A stretch of DNA of 64,000 nt. Origin: Symbiodinium natans. Its lineage: Eukaryota; Sar; Dinophyceae; Suessiales; Symbiodiniaceae. The DNA is taken from contig CAJNDS010001546.1 in the NCBI GenBank assembly GCA_905221605.1, positions 194,001 to 258,000 of the forward strand, read 5' to 3'. Every line of letters begins with the position of its first letter. Within the stretch, counting starts at the first letter, position 1. Below the pieces are notes generated by a model. It saw nothing but the letters and a program-made list of their open reading frames with translations, was not told where the DNA came from and ran no database searches. Shown here one piece after another: positions 38,501 through 50,000 of this stretch. Both the position numbers and the translations under genes were made by a program.

Positions 38501-40417
38501 GACCGGAGTGCTCGCCGCGTAGGCATCGATAAGCTGCGGGTTGAAAGAACTCTCTATGAATTGTTGGTTGACAAGGGAGCATGGTTCCGACCTTGCACTA
38601 GGCGCAGTTCACTGGCCTCGTCAGTGTGGACAGGGCCCAAAAAAGAACACCAAAACACAGCAACACACCACCAAACAGCCCCGTACAAATCGAGGGCCCC
38701 CCTCATGGAAACCCAGAAGGGGCCTTCGCCACCTGCCCTCGTTGCCAAAGCTGCCGTGGCTTCAACAGCCTCCTTGCGCCGGCCCGTGACCTCTCTGCGA
38801 GTCATATTCTGTTGGTAGAGGAGAGAGAGAGAGAGAGAGAGAGACTTCTTTTTTACTTGCACAAACAGCCCTTCTTGTGCGTTCGGGACTGGAAATCTTG
38901 GCACGAGGATTCAACAATTCAACACCATTCGAAGAAACGGTGTGAGACTCGAAGAGATGGTTTGGGAAGGGATCTGAGAGGGCTTTTGTAAGCGGCTTGT
39001 GGCCCGTAGCGGCTACAAAAAAACAACTGTGCACTCAGCCCTGTGGAGTCTCCAAGGCAAAAATCTCGCCACCACAACAGTCTGCCCGAGGAAGCCCCCT
39101 CTTCAAATCAAACAATGTTCCCCTTTGAAAGGGCAACTCTGTTCTCCGCTCTCTAAGCATATTCAACCGCCCCTCGTTTTCTTGTGCCGCTGTTCTCAAC
39201 TGATCGCTCTCAAGCCCTCAATCGATCAACGCTTCCAGGGTTGAATCTGTATGAACCTTTGATTCCAAGATTGGAGAGTCCACGTTTGCGAGAGGCGAAA
39301 GTAAAGGTTGGAAGGTTGAACTGTTCAAACTATAAACAAGTGGGCGAGTGCCCGATCAATCGAAGCTTCAAGAACTGGAGAAATTCAACATGTCATGCGG
39401 TCTGCTGTTCAGAATTTCAACATCGTCTCGAGCCGACCAGTATCCCAGTCTTCAACCTTTCAAAGTGCCAACCCTTCAGACCATAAACCTGGAGTTACCC
39501 ACCTTTGCGGCCAGGCTGCAAACACCTTGGCGCCCGCTTCGCCCAAAGCGACAGCAATGCCCTGCAGGGAGTCGCGACTCAGGGCAAAGTGCATTCTCGG
39601 GTCCCATATGTCCCGTATGTCCCGTATGTCCTGCATGTGTCCACCCGTTGTTGCTTCCCCGGCCTTGGAGCTTAGGGTGGGGACGCCCCTAATAGAGGTT
39701 AAAGAAAACAAATAGCCACTGCAAAAGCTCACGAGGTCAAACCCTAACACTCGAAGCAGGTCAAGGACGGGGCGCCAGAAGGTCCCAACAAAAGATCCCA
39801 AAAGACCCTTACGCACGACCGGCGCGTTGATAGAGTCCAATAGAAAAATCCTCCAAAGTCCGCTGAGCAATCTGCTAAGCCTGCCACATCCCAAGTGTCC
39901 CAAGGCGCCTTGCCGATGCCTCGGCTGGCCCCGGTGACCTCTGGGGCTCTGTTGCGAAGATCGAGGGCAGAACGTTGTTGTCGTAAGGGGCTGGCAAGGT
40001 TTGAGGATGCTTGAGGCAGCTTCAGCAATCAAGGAGTCGGGAGGCTCGGAGATCCACTTAGGGCAACTCACGAGTGCGGGGGCTTCGGGTGTTCTACGGT
40101 CTGTAACAGGGAGCATGACGCCGGGAACGGGTGTGACTTTATAGCAACTGAGCTCAACAGGATGTTCCCGCACGAAGAATCTTCAGGCCCCATGGCTTAA
40201 CAAGACGGGGTCCAGACGGCCGTCCTTCCGGTGGCGCTGACTTATCTTTAGTACAAAGCGGGAATTGGTACCCATAGAAATGCCTCCACTTAGGCCGAAG
40301 GTACTCCGACACACCCCTGACACTCCGCTTGCGCTCAAGCGCCACAGCCGTCTTGCCCTGAAGGCGCCGAGCGCCGGCAGCGGCTGCAGCCGAAGGCCCC
40401 AGGAAGATTCCTCCCAT
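31033..40417 (-). CDS. Short-chain dehydrogenase/reductase, DHRS1-like, many tiny exons
   Basis: This is an NAD(P)-dependent oxidoreductase of the SDR superfamily. Exons on the minus strand: 40417-40343 (ATG start), 39938-39909, 39561-39520, 38790-38724, 37927-37875, 37448-37407, 37049-37001, 36589-36538, 36019-36003, then a gap, 33302-33260, 31946-31886 and 31072-31033. Their translations join in phase. In order they give LQGKTAV, the cofactor loop [115 protein letters not shown] and [13 protein letters not shown]. This is the order of DHRS1-type SDRs. Donors are GC in most introns, GA after the exon at 37001, and GT after 36003 and 31033; every acceptor is AG. The exon(s) with the catalytic Ser and YxxxK, expected between 36.0 and 33.3 kb, were not located. 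About six residues may be missing between VKDAF and GGKLD, suggesting an unseen micro-exon. The substrate cannot be inferred. Confidence 0.82.
32150..32560. repeat. CCACCACGGA-type satellite inside an SDR intron
   Basis: About 400 bases of imperfect GGACCACCACCAC units (9 to 12 bases) lie in the intron between exons 33302-33260 and 31946-31886 of the dehydrogenase gene. Artefactual His/Pro/Thr and Trp/Val/Gly frames cover it. Confidence 0.85.
32576..33030. repeat. 54-bp minisatellite, about 8 copies
   Basis: Units begin near GACGGATTCGGAACGCCGCG at 32605, 32660, 32714, 32768, 32822, 32876, 32930 and 32984: a 54-base period with one 55-base interval. Copies are over 90% alike by eye. Fifty-four is a multiple of three, and frames on both strands remain open across the whole array. 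It lies in the same intron of the dehydrogenase gene as the preceding CCACCACGGA repeat. Confidence 0.9.
34431..34712. repeat. Compound purine satellite with GATAAGA heptamer
   Basis: The tract runs GA dinucleotides (to about 34470), GACAGG/GACAGA hexamers (to about 34555), GATAAGA heptamers (about 34560-34665) and GATTAGA heptamers (about 34665-34708). The succession of units suggests stepwise mutation and re-amplification. It lies inside the dehydrogenase gene, in the part where the active-site exons were not found. Confidence 0.9.
35425..35511. repeat. (AGCTGC)n and (GCA)n repeats
   Basis: Six AGCTGC units (35425-35460) pass into a GCA/CAG trinucleotide run (35462-35511). The polyserine and polyalanine frames it yields are not supported as exons. 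Confidence 0.9.
36787..36839. repeat. 13-bp tandem repeat, 4 copies
   Basis: Four copies of CAGTGCTTTGCTG, intronic with respect to the dehydrogenase gene (between exons 37049-37001 and 36589-36538). Confidence 0.85.
38183..38310. repeat. (GTGAGTGG)n octamer repeat
   Basis: About 12 copies of GTGAGTGG with GTGAGTGA variants, lying in the intron between dehydrogenase exons 38790-38724 and 37927-37875. On the plus strand each unit contains a GTGAGT splice-donor-like sequence, but the gene is on the minus strand, so this has no obvious consequence. Confidence 0.85.
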
Positions 40418-42059
40418 GAGCTTGGTGGCGTTGTGGCTGCGACTGGGACTATGTGCACGGCTAGCAAAAGCGACGCAATGGAATTATGACGAGATGACAA
40501 CAGGCTACACTTGAAACAACGAATCATGGCGTCGCATCTGCGTCTGCACGAGGGATTGAGGTGGATGTACCACTGAAAGAAGTGGGATTTAGAGTACCTT
40601 GTACATCTGCTGGGAGAGAGCCTCGCCTTGCTCAATTTTTGCTCCCAAGTCAGCTCTAAAGGGTCCGTGATTCAGGAGGTTCTCGTTGGCCCTGATTTAG
40701 AAATGTGTTGGGGTTTAGGGACCATGGCGAGACACCAAGCAGATACTCCAGCGATCTTCGGCGTCCACGCTGTGCTCTTCCAGCGTCCTGCGACAGCGGC
40801 GGTCGGGTTGGAAGCCGAGTCACGATGACAGCGATGGCGGCGATGGCGGTTCGGCGACACAAGATGCTGAACAGAGCGGTCGCCGCATGAAAAGAATCCT
40901 CTGAGTCAAGTTGTCCCTTTGCCTCCATGGCCCTGCGTTGGACAGCCGGGGCACTCAGGCAAGGCCTCAGCACTCGACAGCCTTTGAGTTTCATACACCT
41001 TCCCAACAGAATTTCATGTCAATGGCTCAATGCACACCCCGGTGTACTTACTTTCAGTTACTTTCACACTCTACACATCTCTACACCTTCAGCCTGAGAT
41101 CACCACAGGGTCAAGAGATGCGGGGGCTTGGATAGAAGTTACGGTTCGGGAACGACAAAACTTCCCTGGGCCTGGGCAAAGCCGGGGGCACCAAGGACAT
41201 GGCAGCTCGGAAGCAATCACACGGAAGCTTTGCACATGGTTTCTTTTGAGGCTTGCATGCCTTGGGCTGGCCTTCCATGAGAGGGTTGGGCTTGCAGAGT
41301 TCAGGCTGATCCTAGGAACCATGACAGAGTTCGAAGCCAAAATGCGGAGCGTGAAGCATCGTGAAGCGTCAATATCATGATAAGCAGGCAAGGAGCCGAC
41401 GAGGACAGCTCTGACTACACCATATTCTCCAATCGCTGCACAGGTGCACAGGAATCGCCCGACGGCCCCAGCCCAACAGGCATGCCCTCATATGGGTCTC
41501 AACGAGTCAGGGTGCAATGGGGCGGGCGTGGTGGAAACCGGGGGGAGGGGGGGGGGGGGGCTCTACCACACCGACCTCGACCGCAAACAGCAATTGAGGA
41601 CCACCCCCCGCCAGAACAGGAGACAAAATGGGAGACCACCGTCCCACATGAGGGGCGGATTAGGGACTGAGGTGTGTCGGAGGTTCACGGGGCATTCAGG
41701 GCGCTTTCTGAGTTGAGTGCTTCAAAGTCTCAGAAATGCTCCTGTGAACAAAACAAAATTCCAAACTCATCGAAACTCATGGGATTCGCGTTCACACTTT
41801 CACTCCGCACGGCCGAATCTGACGCAAGTGCGGGCGAAGTTTGGCCACAGCAGCTTTGGCAGCGTTTTAGCTCTTCCTAATGGGGGGAAACAGTAACAGC
41901 ACCGTGACGTAATTAAAGAGCAGAGCTGAGTGGTTTGGGGTTTAAGGGGGGGAGCATTGCGGAGATGCAGGAGGTGCTCAAAGGCGCTCTTATGGCTTGC
42001 AAGGATCTTGCGCGAGGCAGTTGATGAGCCCGTTCACCTTTCAAGAGAAGAGGGCGAGA
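40418..42059. other. Interval upstream of the dehydrogenase start
   Basis: This lies between the dehydrogenase start codon at 40417 and the purine tract. I see no promoter element that I could defend; dinoflagellate genes generally lack TATA boxes. A plus-strand frame at 41030-41380 has a coding-like end but no recognisable family or clean splice sites. A G-rich run lies at about 41538-41561. Confidence 0.35.
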
Positions 42060-43765
42060 GACTGCCGAGAGCGAGGGAGAGTGAGAGGGGGAGAGGGGGA
42101 GAGGGGGAGTGGGAGGAGAGGGGGGAGCGGGGGGAGAGCGGGGGCGAGGGGGAGAGGGGGGAGAGGGGGACGGGGGGGGGGAGAGGGGGAGAGGGGAGAG
42201 GGGGAGGGGGAGAGAGGGGGGGAGGGGGGAGGGGAGAGGGGAGAGGGGGAGAGGGGAGAGGGGGAGAGGGGGAGGGAGAGGGGGAGAGGGGAAGAGGGGG
42301 AGAGCGGGGGGGCGAGGGGGAGAGGGGGAGAGGGGGAGGGAGGGGGGGGGAGAGGGGGGAGAGGGGGGAGGGGAGAGGGGGGAGAGGGGGAGAGGGGATG
42401 AGGGGGAGCGAGGGGGCGAGGGGGAGAGGGGGAGCGGGGGAGAGGGGGAGGTGGGAGAGGGGGAACGAGGGGGAGAGGGGGAGAGTGGGGGAGGGGGAGA
42501 GGGGGAGAGGGGGAGGGGGAGAGGGGGGAGAGAGGGGGAGAGGGGGAGAGGGGGAGAGGGGGAGAGGGGGAGAGGGGGAGAGGGGGAGAGGGGGGGAGGG
42601 GGAAGAGGGGGAGTGAGAGAGGGGGGGGTGAGGGGGAGAGGGGGATGAGGGGGAGAGGGGCGAGAGGGAGGGGGGAGAGAGGGGGAAAGAGGGGAGAGAA
42701 TGGGGGAGGAGGGGGAGAGAGGGGGAGAGGGGGTATTCACAAGAAAATGAGGAGAGGGGGACAAGAGGGGGAGAGGGGGAGAGGGGAGAGGGGGAATTTT
42801 CGGAGGGGAGAGGGGGATCGAGGGGGAGGGGGAGGGGGAGAGGGGAGAGGGGGGAGAGGGGGAGAGGGGGAGAGGGGGGAGATGGGGGGGAGAGGGGGGG
42901 AGGGGGAGAGGGGGAGGGGGAGGGGGGGTGAGGGGTGAGTTGGGGACTTAGGGGGAGAGGGGGATGAGAGAGGGGGAGAGGGGGAGGGGGGAGAGGGGGA
43001 GAGGGGGGAGAGGCGGGGAGAGGGGGGAGGGGGAGAGGGGGAGAGGGGGAGACGATGGGGCGAGGGGGAGAGGGGGAGGGGGGGAGAGAGGGGAGAGGGG
43101 GAGAGAGGGGAGAGGGGTTGAGGAGCGAGGGAGAGAGGGAGAGGGAGAGAGGGAGAGAGGGGAGAGAGGGAGAGAGGGAGAGAGGGAGAGAGAGGGAGAA
43201 GGAGGAGGAGAGAGGGAGAGAGGGAGAGCGGGGGAGGCGAAGAGGGGAGGAGGGAGCGAGGGGAGCGAGGGAGGGAGCGAGGGAGCGAAGGAGCGAGGAG
43301 CGAGGGAGCGAGGGAGGAGCGGGCGAGGGGAGCGAGGGAGCGACGGAGCGAGGGATGGGAGCGAGGAGGAGCGAGGGAGCGAGGGAGAGGGGGAGCGGGG
43401 GAGCGATTTGGGAGCGAGGGAGAGGGGGGAGAGGGGAGAGGGAAGGAGAGGGGAGAGGGGGAGGGGAGAGGGAGAGAGGGAGGAGAGGGAGGAGAGGGAG
43501 AGGGGGGAGAGGGGAGGGGGGAGAGGGGGAGAGGGGGAGAGGGGGAGAGGGGGAGAGGGGGAGAGGGGGAGAGGGGGAGAGGGGGACGAGGGGGGGAGGG
43601 GGGGGGGGGGGGAGGGGAGGGGGAGAGGGGAGAGAGGGGGAGGGGGGAGGGGGAGAGGGGCGAGAGGGGGGAGGGGGAGAGGGGGAGAGGGGGAGAGAGG
43701 GGGAGAGGGGGGAGGAGAGGGGGGAAGGGGGCGGAGAGGGGGAGAGGGGGAGAGGGGGAGAGGGG
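42060..43765. repeat. 1.7-kb purine tract (GGGGGAGA-type minisatellite)
   Basis: Almost every base on the plus strand is G or A for 1.7 kb, mainly as GGGGGAGAG-like units of 6-9 bases, with a more AGCGAGGGAGCG-like middle part (43250-43400). Frames of hundreds of codons are open on both strands (583 codons on the minus strand) and are artefacts. The tract can form triplex or quadruplex structures. It lies just beyond the last located exon of the PA14 gene, so it may be in that gene's next intron or intergenic. Confidence 0.95.
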
Positions 43766-44065
43766 CCACCCTGGTGCCCCTCCAACCTATGCGGGACCTT
43801 CTAGAAAAAATGAACGCGCCCCAACTTTCAGCTCGGCAGCAATGAAAAAATGTGTCTCATGAAGCGGTGGGGAAGTTCACAGCTCAAGGGAACTTTCGTT
43901 GCAGGACAGGATGTTACAGGAGGGATCCGGGAATCCCAAAACAGACCTGAAATATCTAAGGTCCAAGGATTCCCAAAATTGAAGGAGGCTCAGCGAGGTC
44001 CGAATCCTGAGACACATCCCCTAAACCTAAACATCCAAACCCAAGACGCGTGAACGTGTGAACAG

Positions 44066-47000
44066 ATGCCCAATTCCGGTCAGGACAACTCCTGAGCGCA
44101 CCTCCTGGGAAGCATCCGTTGGCACGCACTGAAGGTAGGTGTCAGTTTTGCCGACCTCACGAGAACGCCGGTCATGTCTGAAAATCACGTGCCATGCGGA
44201 ACGTCTCCTCATTGCCTTCGTCTTCGGGTTTAGGATTTAGGGTTTAGGGTAGCTGTCAGTTTCTCCCCCTGAACTAATTATTGCTGACCCCGCCGACGAC
44301 AGCATGGGCCTTGACTTGTGGGTATAACTTGACTCCACGAAACTAAGCTACTGACTCAACCTGGCATAAGCTGGCAATGATTGTAGCAAGCTGGCGCCCA
44401 AAGTGAGGGCGTTCTCCGTTGGGCGAGGTAAGGCATCGGCGCGCTCATAGCTCTTCTTGCACTTTTCCTTGTCCTCTGCGTGGACGGGGATGATCAATGA
44501 CAGAACGTCGTTCGAGACCACAAGCAGTACCACACAGTCCTTGATCTTGTCACAGGCCACGTCGTCATTCTGATTGTTCAGGAGAGTCCCGCTGCACCTC
44601 AAAAAAGCTCAAGAGGGCTCAAAGACTCTCAACGGAATTTTTGAGAGGCGAGGCTTGGGGGGCTCAGCAATGGGCTCAGCGATGGGCTCGGATGGGCTCG
44701 TTGTAAGCGCCGCGCAGCCTTTTGGGGGCCTGCTCCCAATTCCAGTTCTCGCCTGCAGTTTCGAGCCCCAGACTGATGTTGTCCTGACACAAGTCCCTGA
44801 GCCACGTTGGATCCATGAATTCGTACACAGATCTTGGAGTTCCGAGCGAGAGATCAAAAGTTTAGACTCCCCCCACTAAGTGAATGTGAGAGCTCTATCG
44901 TGCGAATATGATGAAGAAGCCTGAACCTCTTCGGACACAAAGAAAAAACTACCCTCGCAGCAGCCCACATAATACGACGAAACTGCCAAGTTCCATAGTG
45001 CTCCACCCTTACGCGCAGAGAACGGCTTCAACAAAGAGCACCGCACTGCAAAGCACGCTTATAACGAACATTCTCCCGAGCGAACCAGGCAGTGACACAA
45101 ATATGAGACTTCCACGAATGAGGCGCTTCTGCACTGGCAGTCGCAGCGCGGACTTGGGCACCGTCTTCTTGGAGTTGCCTGTGTCGGGCCCTTTGTAGCG
45201 CATCTTGAGCACCTCAACAAACTGAACATAATTCAGGTTCCATATTATCTGACAATGGGCTTCATATGCGCAAGTCGCGAAAATTGTTCCTGGGGCCCCC
45301 GCCTCGCCGCCACCGAGTTCACACATGTCCACCACCAACGGGTGGGAACCTGCCTTGTACTTCTTCTTGGTGCTCGAACGCTCCGTCTCTCCATGGCAGC
45401 CGTTGTTATCCACAACCTTCTCACCGTTCAGCCACATGAGAGAACCTTCAAAATCAGGCACGAAAACACGCGAACCATCACATCTACCAATGCTGCCAGC
45501 ACCACACGACATGAGCAAATAACAAGCAAGAATTTGCATGAAGGCTCCGCACGCAATGAACCACTAGAGGTAGACATGACATTTGCGTACTCACTACCAG
45601 CCGTGGACTCTCCTATGGGATACAGTATCTTGTTCTCCTCTTGTTCCACCCACAAGTATTATTGAGATTGAATTGCAAACGCACGTGCACACGTGTCGGT
45701 CAAGGATGCCGAAGAATGAAGCAGCGAGGCAGGTGACAAATGAATGGCTTGTCCTGTGAACATGTGTCTTCAATGAAGATGTGGACTGCTGTGCAGTCTT
45801 CCACCAGAGAGTATTGTGAACACGGGCACCTTCCACGGGACTGCGGCGTCCGACATGCAAGGTTGGGTTTTCGAGATGCAAAGCGCGCGCCCGAGATGCA
45901 TGGCACCAAGCCGTTTGCATCTCGAAAACCCAACCTTGCATGTCGGACCAGGATTCTATTATCCAGAGAAAATTCCTCCCTGTCTCTTTACATTTAATAG
46001 GATTTCCTCCACGGGCTCAGCTGTTTGCATCTCGAAAACCCACCTGTGCCGGTCCGACGGAAATCGGGAGTTTGCATCTCGAAAACCCAACCTTGCATGT
46101 CGGACCAGGATTCCATTATCCAGAGAAAATTCCTCCCTGTCTCTTTACTTTTAATAGGATTTCCTCCACGGGCTCAGCAGTTTGCATCTCGAAAACCCAC
46201 CTGTGCCGGTCCGACCCAGATTTTACTATTACTATTGTACTATTTTACTATTTTACTATTTACTATTTTTATATTTTACTATTTTACTAATTATGATTCC
46301 GCACCGGGAAATCGGGTGTGTTCTCGAAAACCAACCTTGCATGTCGGACCAGGATTCTATTATCCAGAGAAAATTCCTCCCTGTCTCTTTGCTTTTAACA
46401 GGATTTCCTCCACCGGCTCAGCAGTTTGCATCTCGAAAACCCACCTGTGCCGGTCCGACCCAGATTTTACTATTTTACTATTTTACTATTTTACGAATTT
46501 GACGGGATATCGGGAGTTTGCATCTCGAAAACCCAACCTTGCATGTCGGACCAGGATTCTATTATCCAGAGAAAATTCCTCCCTGTCTCTTTACTTTTAA
46601 TAGGATTTCCTCCACCGGCTCAGCAGTTTGCATCTCGATAACCCACCTGTGCCGGTCCGACCCAGATTTTACTATTTTACTATTTTACTATTTTACTATT
46701 TTACTATTTTACTATTTTACTATTTTACTATTTTACTATTTTACTATTTTACTATTTTACTATTTTACTATTTTACTATTTTACTATTTTACTATTTTAC
46801 TAATTTTACGGGAAATCGGGAGTTTGCATCTCGAAAACCCACCTGTGCCGGTTGGACCCAGAAATTACCGCTTTACTGATTTCGCGCGAAATCCAGAGAA
46901 AATTCCTCCCTGTCTCTTTACTTTTAATAGGATTTCCTCCACGGGCTCAGCAGTTTGCATCTCGAAAACCGACCCAGATTTTACTATTTTACTATTCTAC

Positions 47001-50000
47001 TATTTTTCTATTTTTACGGGAAATCGGGAGTTTGCATCCCCAACCTTGCATGTCGGACCAGGATTCTATTATCCAGAGAAAATTCTCCCTGTCTCATTAC
47101 TTTTAATAGGATTTCCTCCACCGGCTCAGCAGTTTGCATCTCGAAAACCCACCTGTGCCGGTCCGACCCAGATTTACTATTTTACTATTTTACTATTTTA
47201 CTAATTTTACGGGAAATCGGGAGTTTGCATCTCGAAAACCCAACCTTGCATGTCGGACCAGGATTCTATTATCCAGAGAAAATTCCTGCCTGTCTCTTTA
47301 CTTTTAATAGGATTTCCTCCACGGGCTCAGCTGTTTGCATCTCGAAAACCCACCTGTGCCGGTCCGACCCAGATTTTACTATTTTACTATTTTACTAATT
47401 TTACGGGAAATCGGGAGTTTGCATCTCGAAAACCCACCTGTGCCAATTGGACCCAGAAATTGCCCTTTTCCTGATTTCGCGCGAAATCCAGAGAAAATTC
47501 CTCCCTCTTTCTTTACTTTTAATAGGATTTCCTCCACGGGCTCAGCAGTTTGCATCTCGAAAACCCACCTGTGCCGGTCCGACCCAGATTTTACTATTTT
47601 ACTATTTTACTATTTTACTAATTTTACGCGAACTCGGGAGTTTGCAGCCGGTCCGACCCAGATTTTACTATTTTACTATTTTACTATTTTACGGGAAATC
47701 GGGAGTTTGCATCTCGAAAACCCACCTGTGCCGGTTGGACCCAGAATTTACCGCTTTACTGATTTCGCGCGAAATCCAGAGAAAATTCCTCCCTGTCTCT
47801 TTACTTTTAATAGGATTTCCTCCACGGGCTCAGCAGTTTGCATCTCGAAATCCCACCTGTGCCGGTCCGACCCAGATTTTACTAATTTACTATTTACTAA
47901 TTTTACGGGAAATCAGGAGTTTGCATCTCGAAAACCCACCTGTGCCGGTTGGACCCGCTTTCCTGATTTCGCGCGAAATCCAGAGAAAATTCCTCCCTCT
48001 CTCTTTACTTTTAATAGGATTTCCTCCACTGGCTCAGCAGTTTGCATCTCGAAAACCCACCTGTGCCGGTCCGACCCAGATTTTACTATTTTACTATTTT
48101 ACTATTTTACTATTTTACTATTTTACTATTTTACTATTTTACTATTTTACTAATTTACGCGAACTCGGGAGTTTGCATCTCGAAAACCCACCTGCGCCGG
48201 TCCGACCCAGATTTTACTATTTTACTATTTTACTATTTTACGGGAAGTCGGGAGTTTGCATCTCGAAAACCCACCTGTGCCGGTTGGACCCAGAATTTAC
48301 CGCTTTACTGATTTCGCGCGAAATCCAGAGAAAATTCCTCCCTCTCTTTTTACTTTTAATAGAATTTCCTCCACGGGCTCAGCAGTTCGCATCTCGAAAA
48401 CCCACCTGCGCCAGTCCGACCCAGATTTTACTATTTTACTATTTTACTAATTTTACGGGAAATCGGGAGTTTGCATCTCGAAAGCAAGTTTGCATCTCGA
48501 AAACCTACCTTTGCATGTCGGACCCCAAGAAAGTTTGCATCTCGAAAACCCAACCTTGCATGTCGGACCCCCAATTTGCATGTCGGACAGAGGGATCCCG
48601 CTGCGACATCACTATCTCCCATGATTCACACCGACTATGACGTCAGTGCTGTATGTGCTCTTCAAGGAGAATGACATATGTCTGGCACTGGCCCATCAAT
48701 GCGGCGCATGCTCTGTGGCAAGCTGTGCAGGCGATTGCTGTGTCATTGCTGTAAGGACTATGACTATGGCATGAGTTTGGTAAAAATCAAACATTGCAAC
48801 ATCAATGCCCATGCTCCACGTCTGCGACACCGACGCATGTTCGCAACAAAGTTGGATAGAAATGTTTCACACACATTCTCTCTCTCACACACACACACAC
48901 ACACCGCACACACCTACCTGGCGAGGACATGAAAACTCGTAGATATTGTCGCCCAACACGGGCACAGCCTGTGAAACTTGTCGACAGAGACATAATGCCT
49001 GAACCTAGGCGTGTAAAACTTCTTGATGCCTAGAGGCTGTCGACCAGGCTGGGAATAGAATCAATATACATAACGGACCGGAAGCTGTACCTCGAGCAAA
49101 TTCGAAAACTTGGTTCATAATCCTCCTCACATACTCTTGCTCATAACGGTCTTAATGCTGGGGCCAAAGGGCCACGGCGTCTGCGGAATGCGCGAAAACT
49201 CCGAATGGCGGCATATTCTGGATCGTGCGGGTTTCGTGGTGTGATACTGTCCACACACACACACACACACCTGGAGTGACCGTTGTTTGGGTCCTGTCAG
49301 CCTTCTGACAAATCTGTACGCTACAGTCATCAGTGCCAATGAACCCGTTGAAAGAAGGCACCATCGTCGGAGCTCAGGTAAAACTGGTAGTCGCCCTCCT
49401 TCTTGATGATCAGCTTCCCGGTACACCTCGTGTCGAGAGCTAAAGGAGAAGCTAAAGCACCTGGGGCCCCACAGCCTCAAGCAAGTCGAGCGTTGTCTAC
49501 AAGCGCGGAGTAAATTGAGTTCTGCTCCTATCGGGCTTCTCTCAGGCTATCGTTCAGGCCTAACGAGATCCCAAATTATCCTTAGCTTGTCAAAAGACTG
49601 TTCTTTCAAATGAATGGCCAAATGAATGGTCTAATGAATGGTGGATAGCAAGAGCCCTGGCCTGATGCAGAAGTGGTTGCCCTGCTTCACTTCCGGGAAC
49701 TTTCGATTCTCCTGAAAGAGCCAAAATATTCGCGGTGTTTTTGCAGGGTTTGGGGGTTTTTGGTGTCTGACAATTTATCTTTGGGGTGGCCTTGAGATGG
49801 CACAGAATTTCATAATATGACAAGCTCTTTTCGAAGTCAACTTCCTCTGAAATCGAGGACGGTCCATTCATATCTCTACATGTCGGACTTCCGGAACACC
49901 AAGGAGGACTCTTGGAGCGCTAAAACACCCCCATGTAGTCTGCATTTCAGACCCTGTAAGGCATGCGCCTAGTGTGGCGCCAATTCACGGGGTTCTGAAG

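Noticed and set aside
40911-40930. Alternative dehydrogenase start MEAKGQL at 40928 (minus)
   Set aside because: Exon 40417-40343 encodes a better N-terminus (LQGKTAV) that joins in phase by a GC donor to the [10 protein letters not shown] exon.
42034-43785. 583-codon minus-strand frame and overlapping 293- and 249-codon plus frames
   Set aside because: They are translations of the purine tract (Pro/Ser/Leu or Gly/Glu/Arg only), open in several frames at once.
45914-48600. CRISPR-like array (35-base direct repeats with spacers)
   Set aside because: Spacers are themselves repeats (heptamers and shared modules), lengths are irregular, and the DNA is eukaryotic.
47447-48640. 397-codon plus-strand frame in the satellite array
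   Set aside because: It is made of TTTACTA heptamers and the repeated modules, open in all plus frames because the heptamer has no stop; the real gene here is on the other strand.
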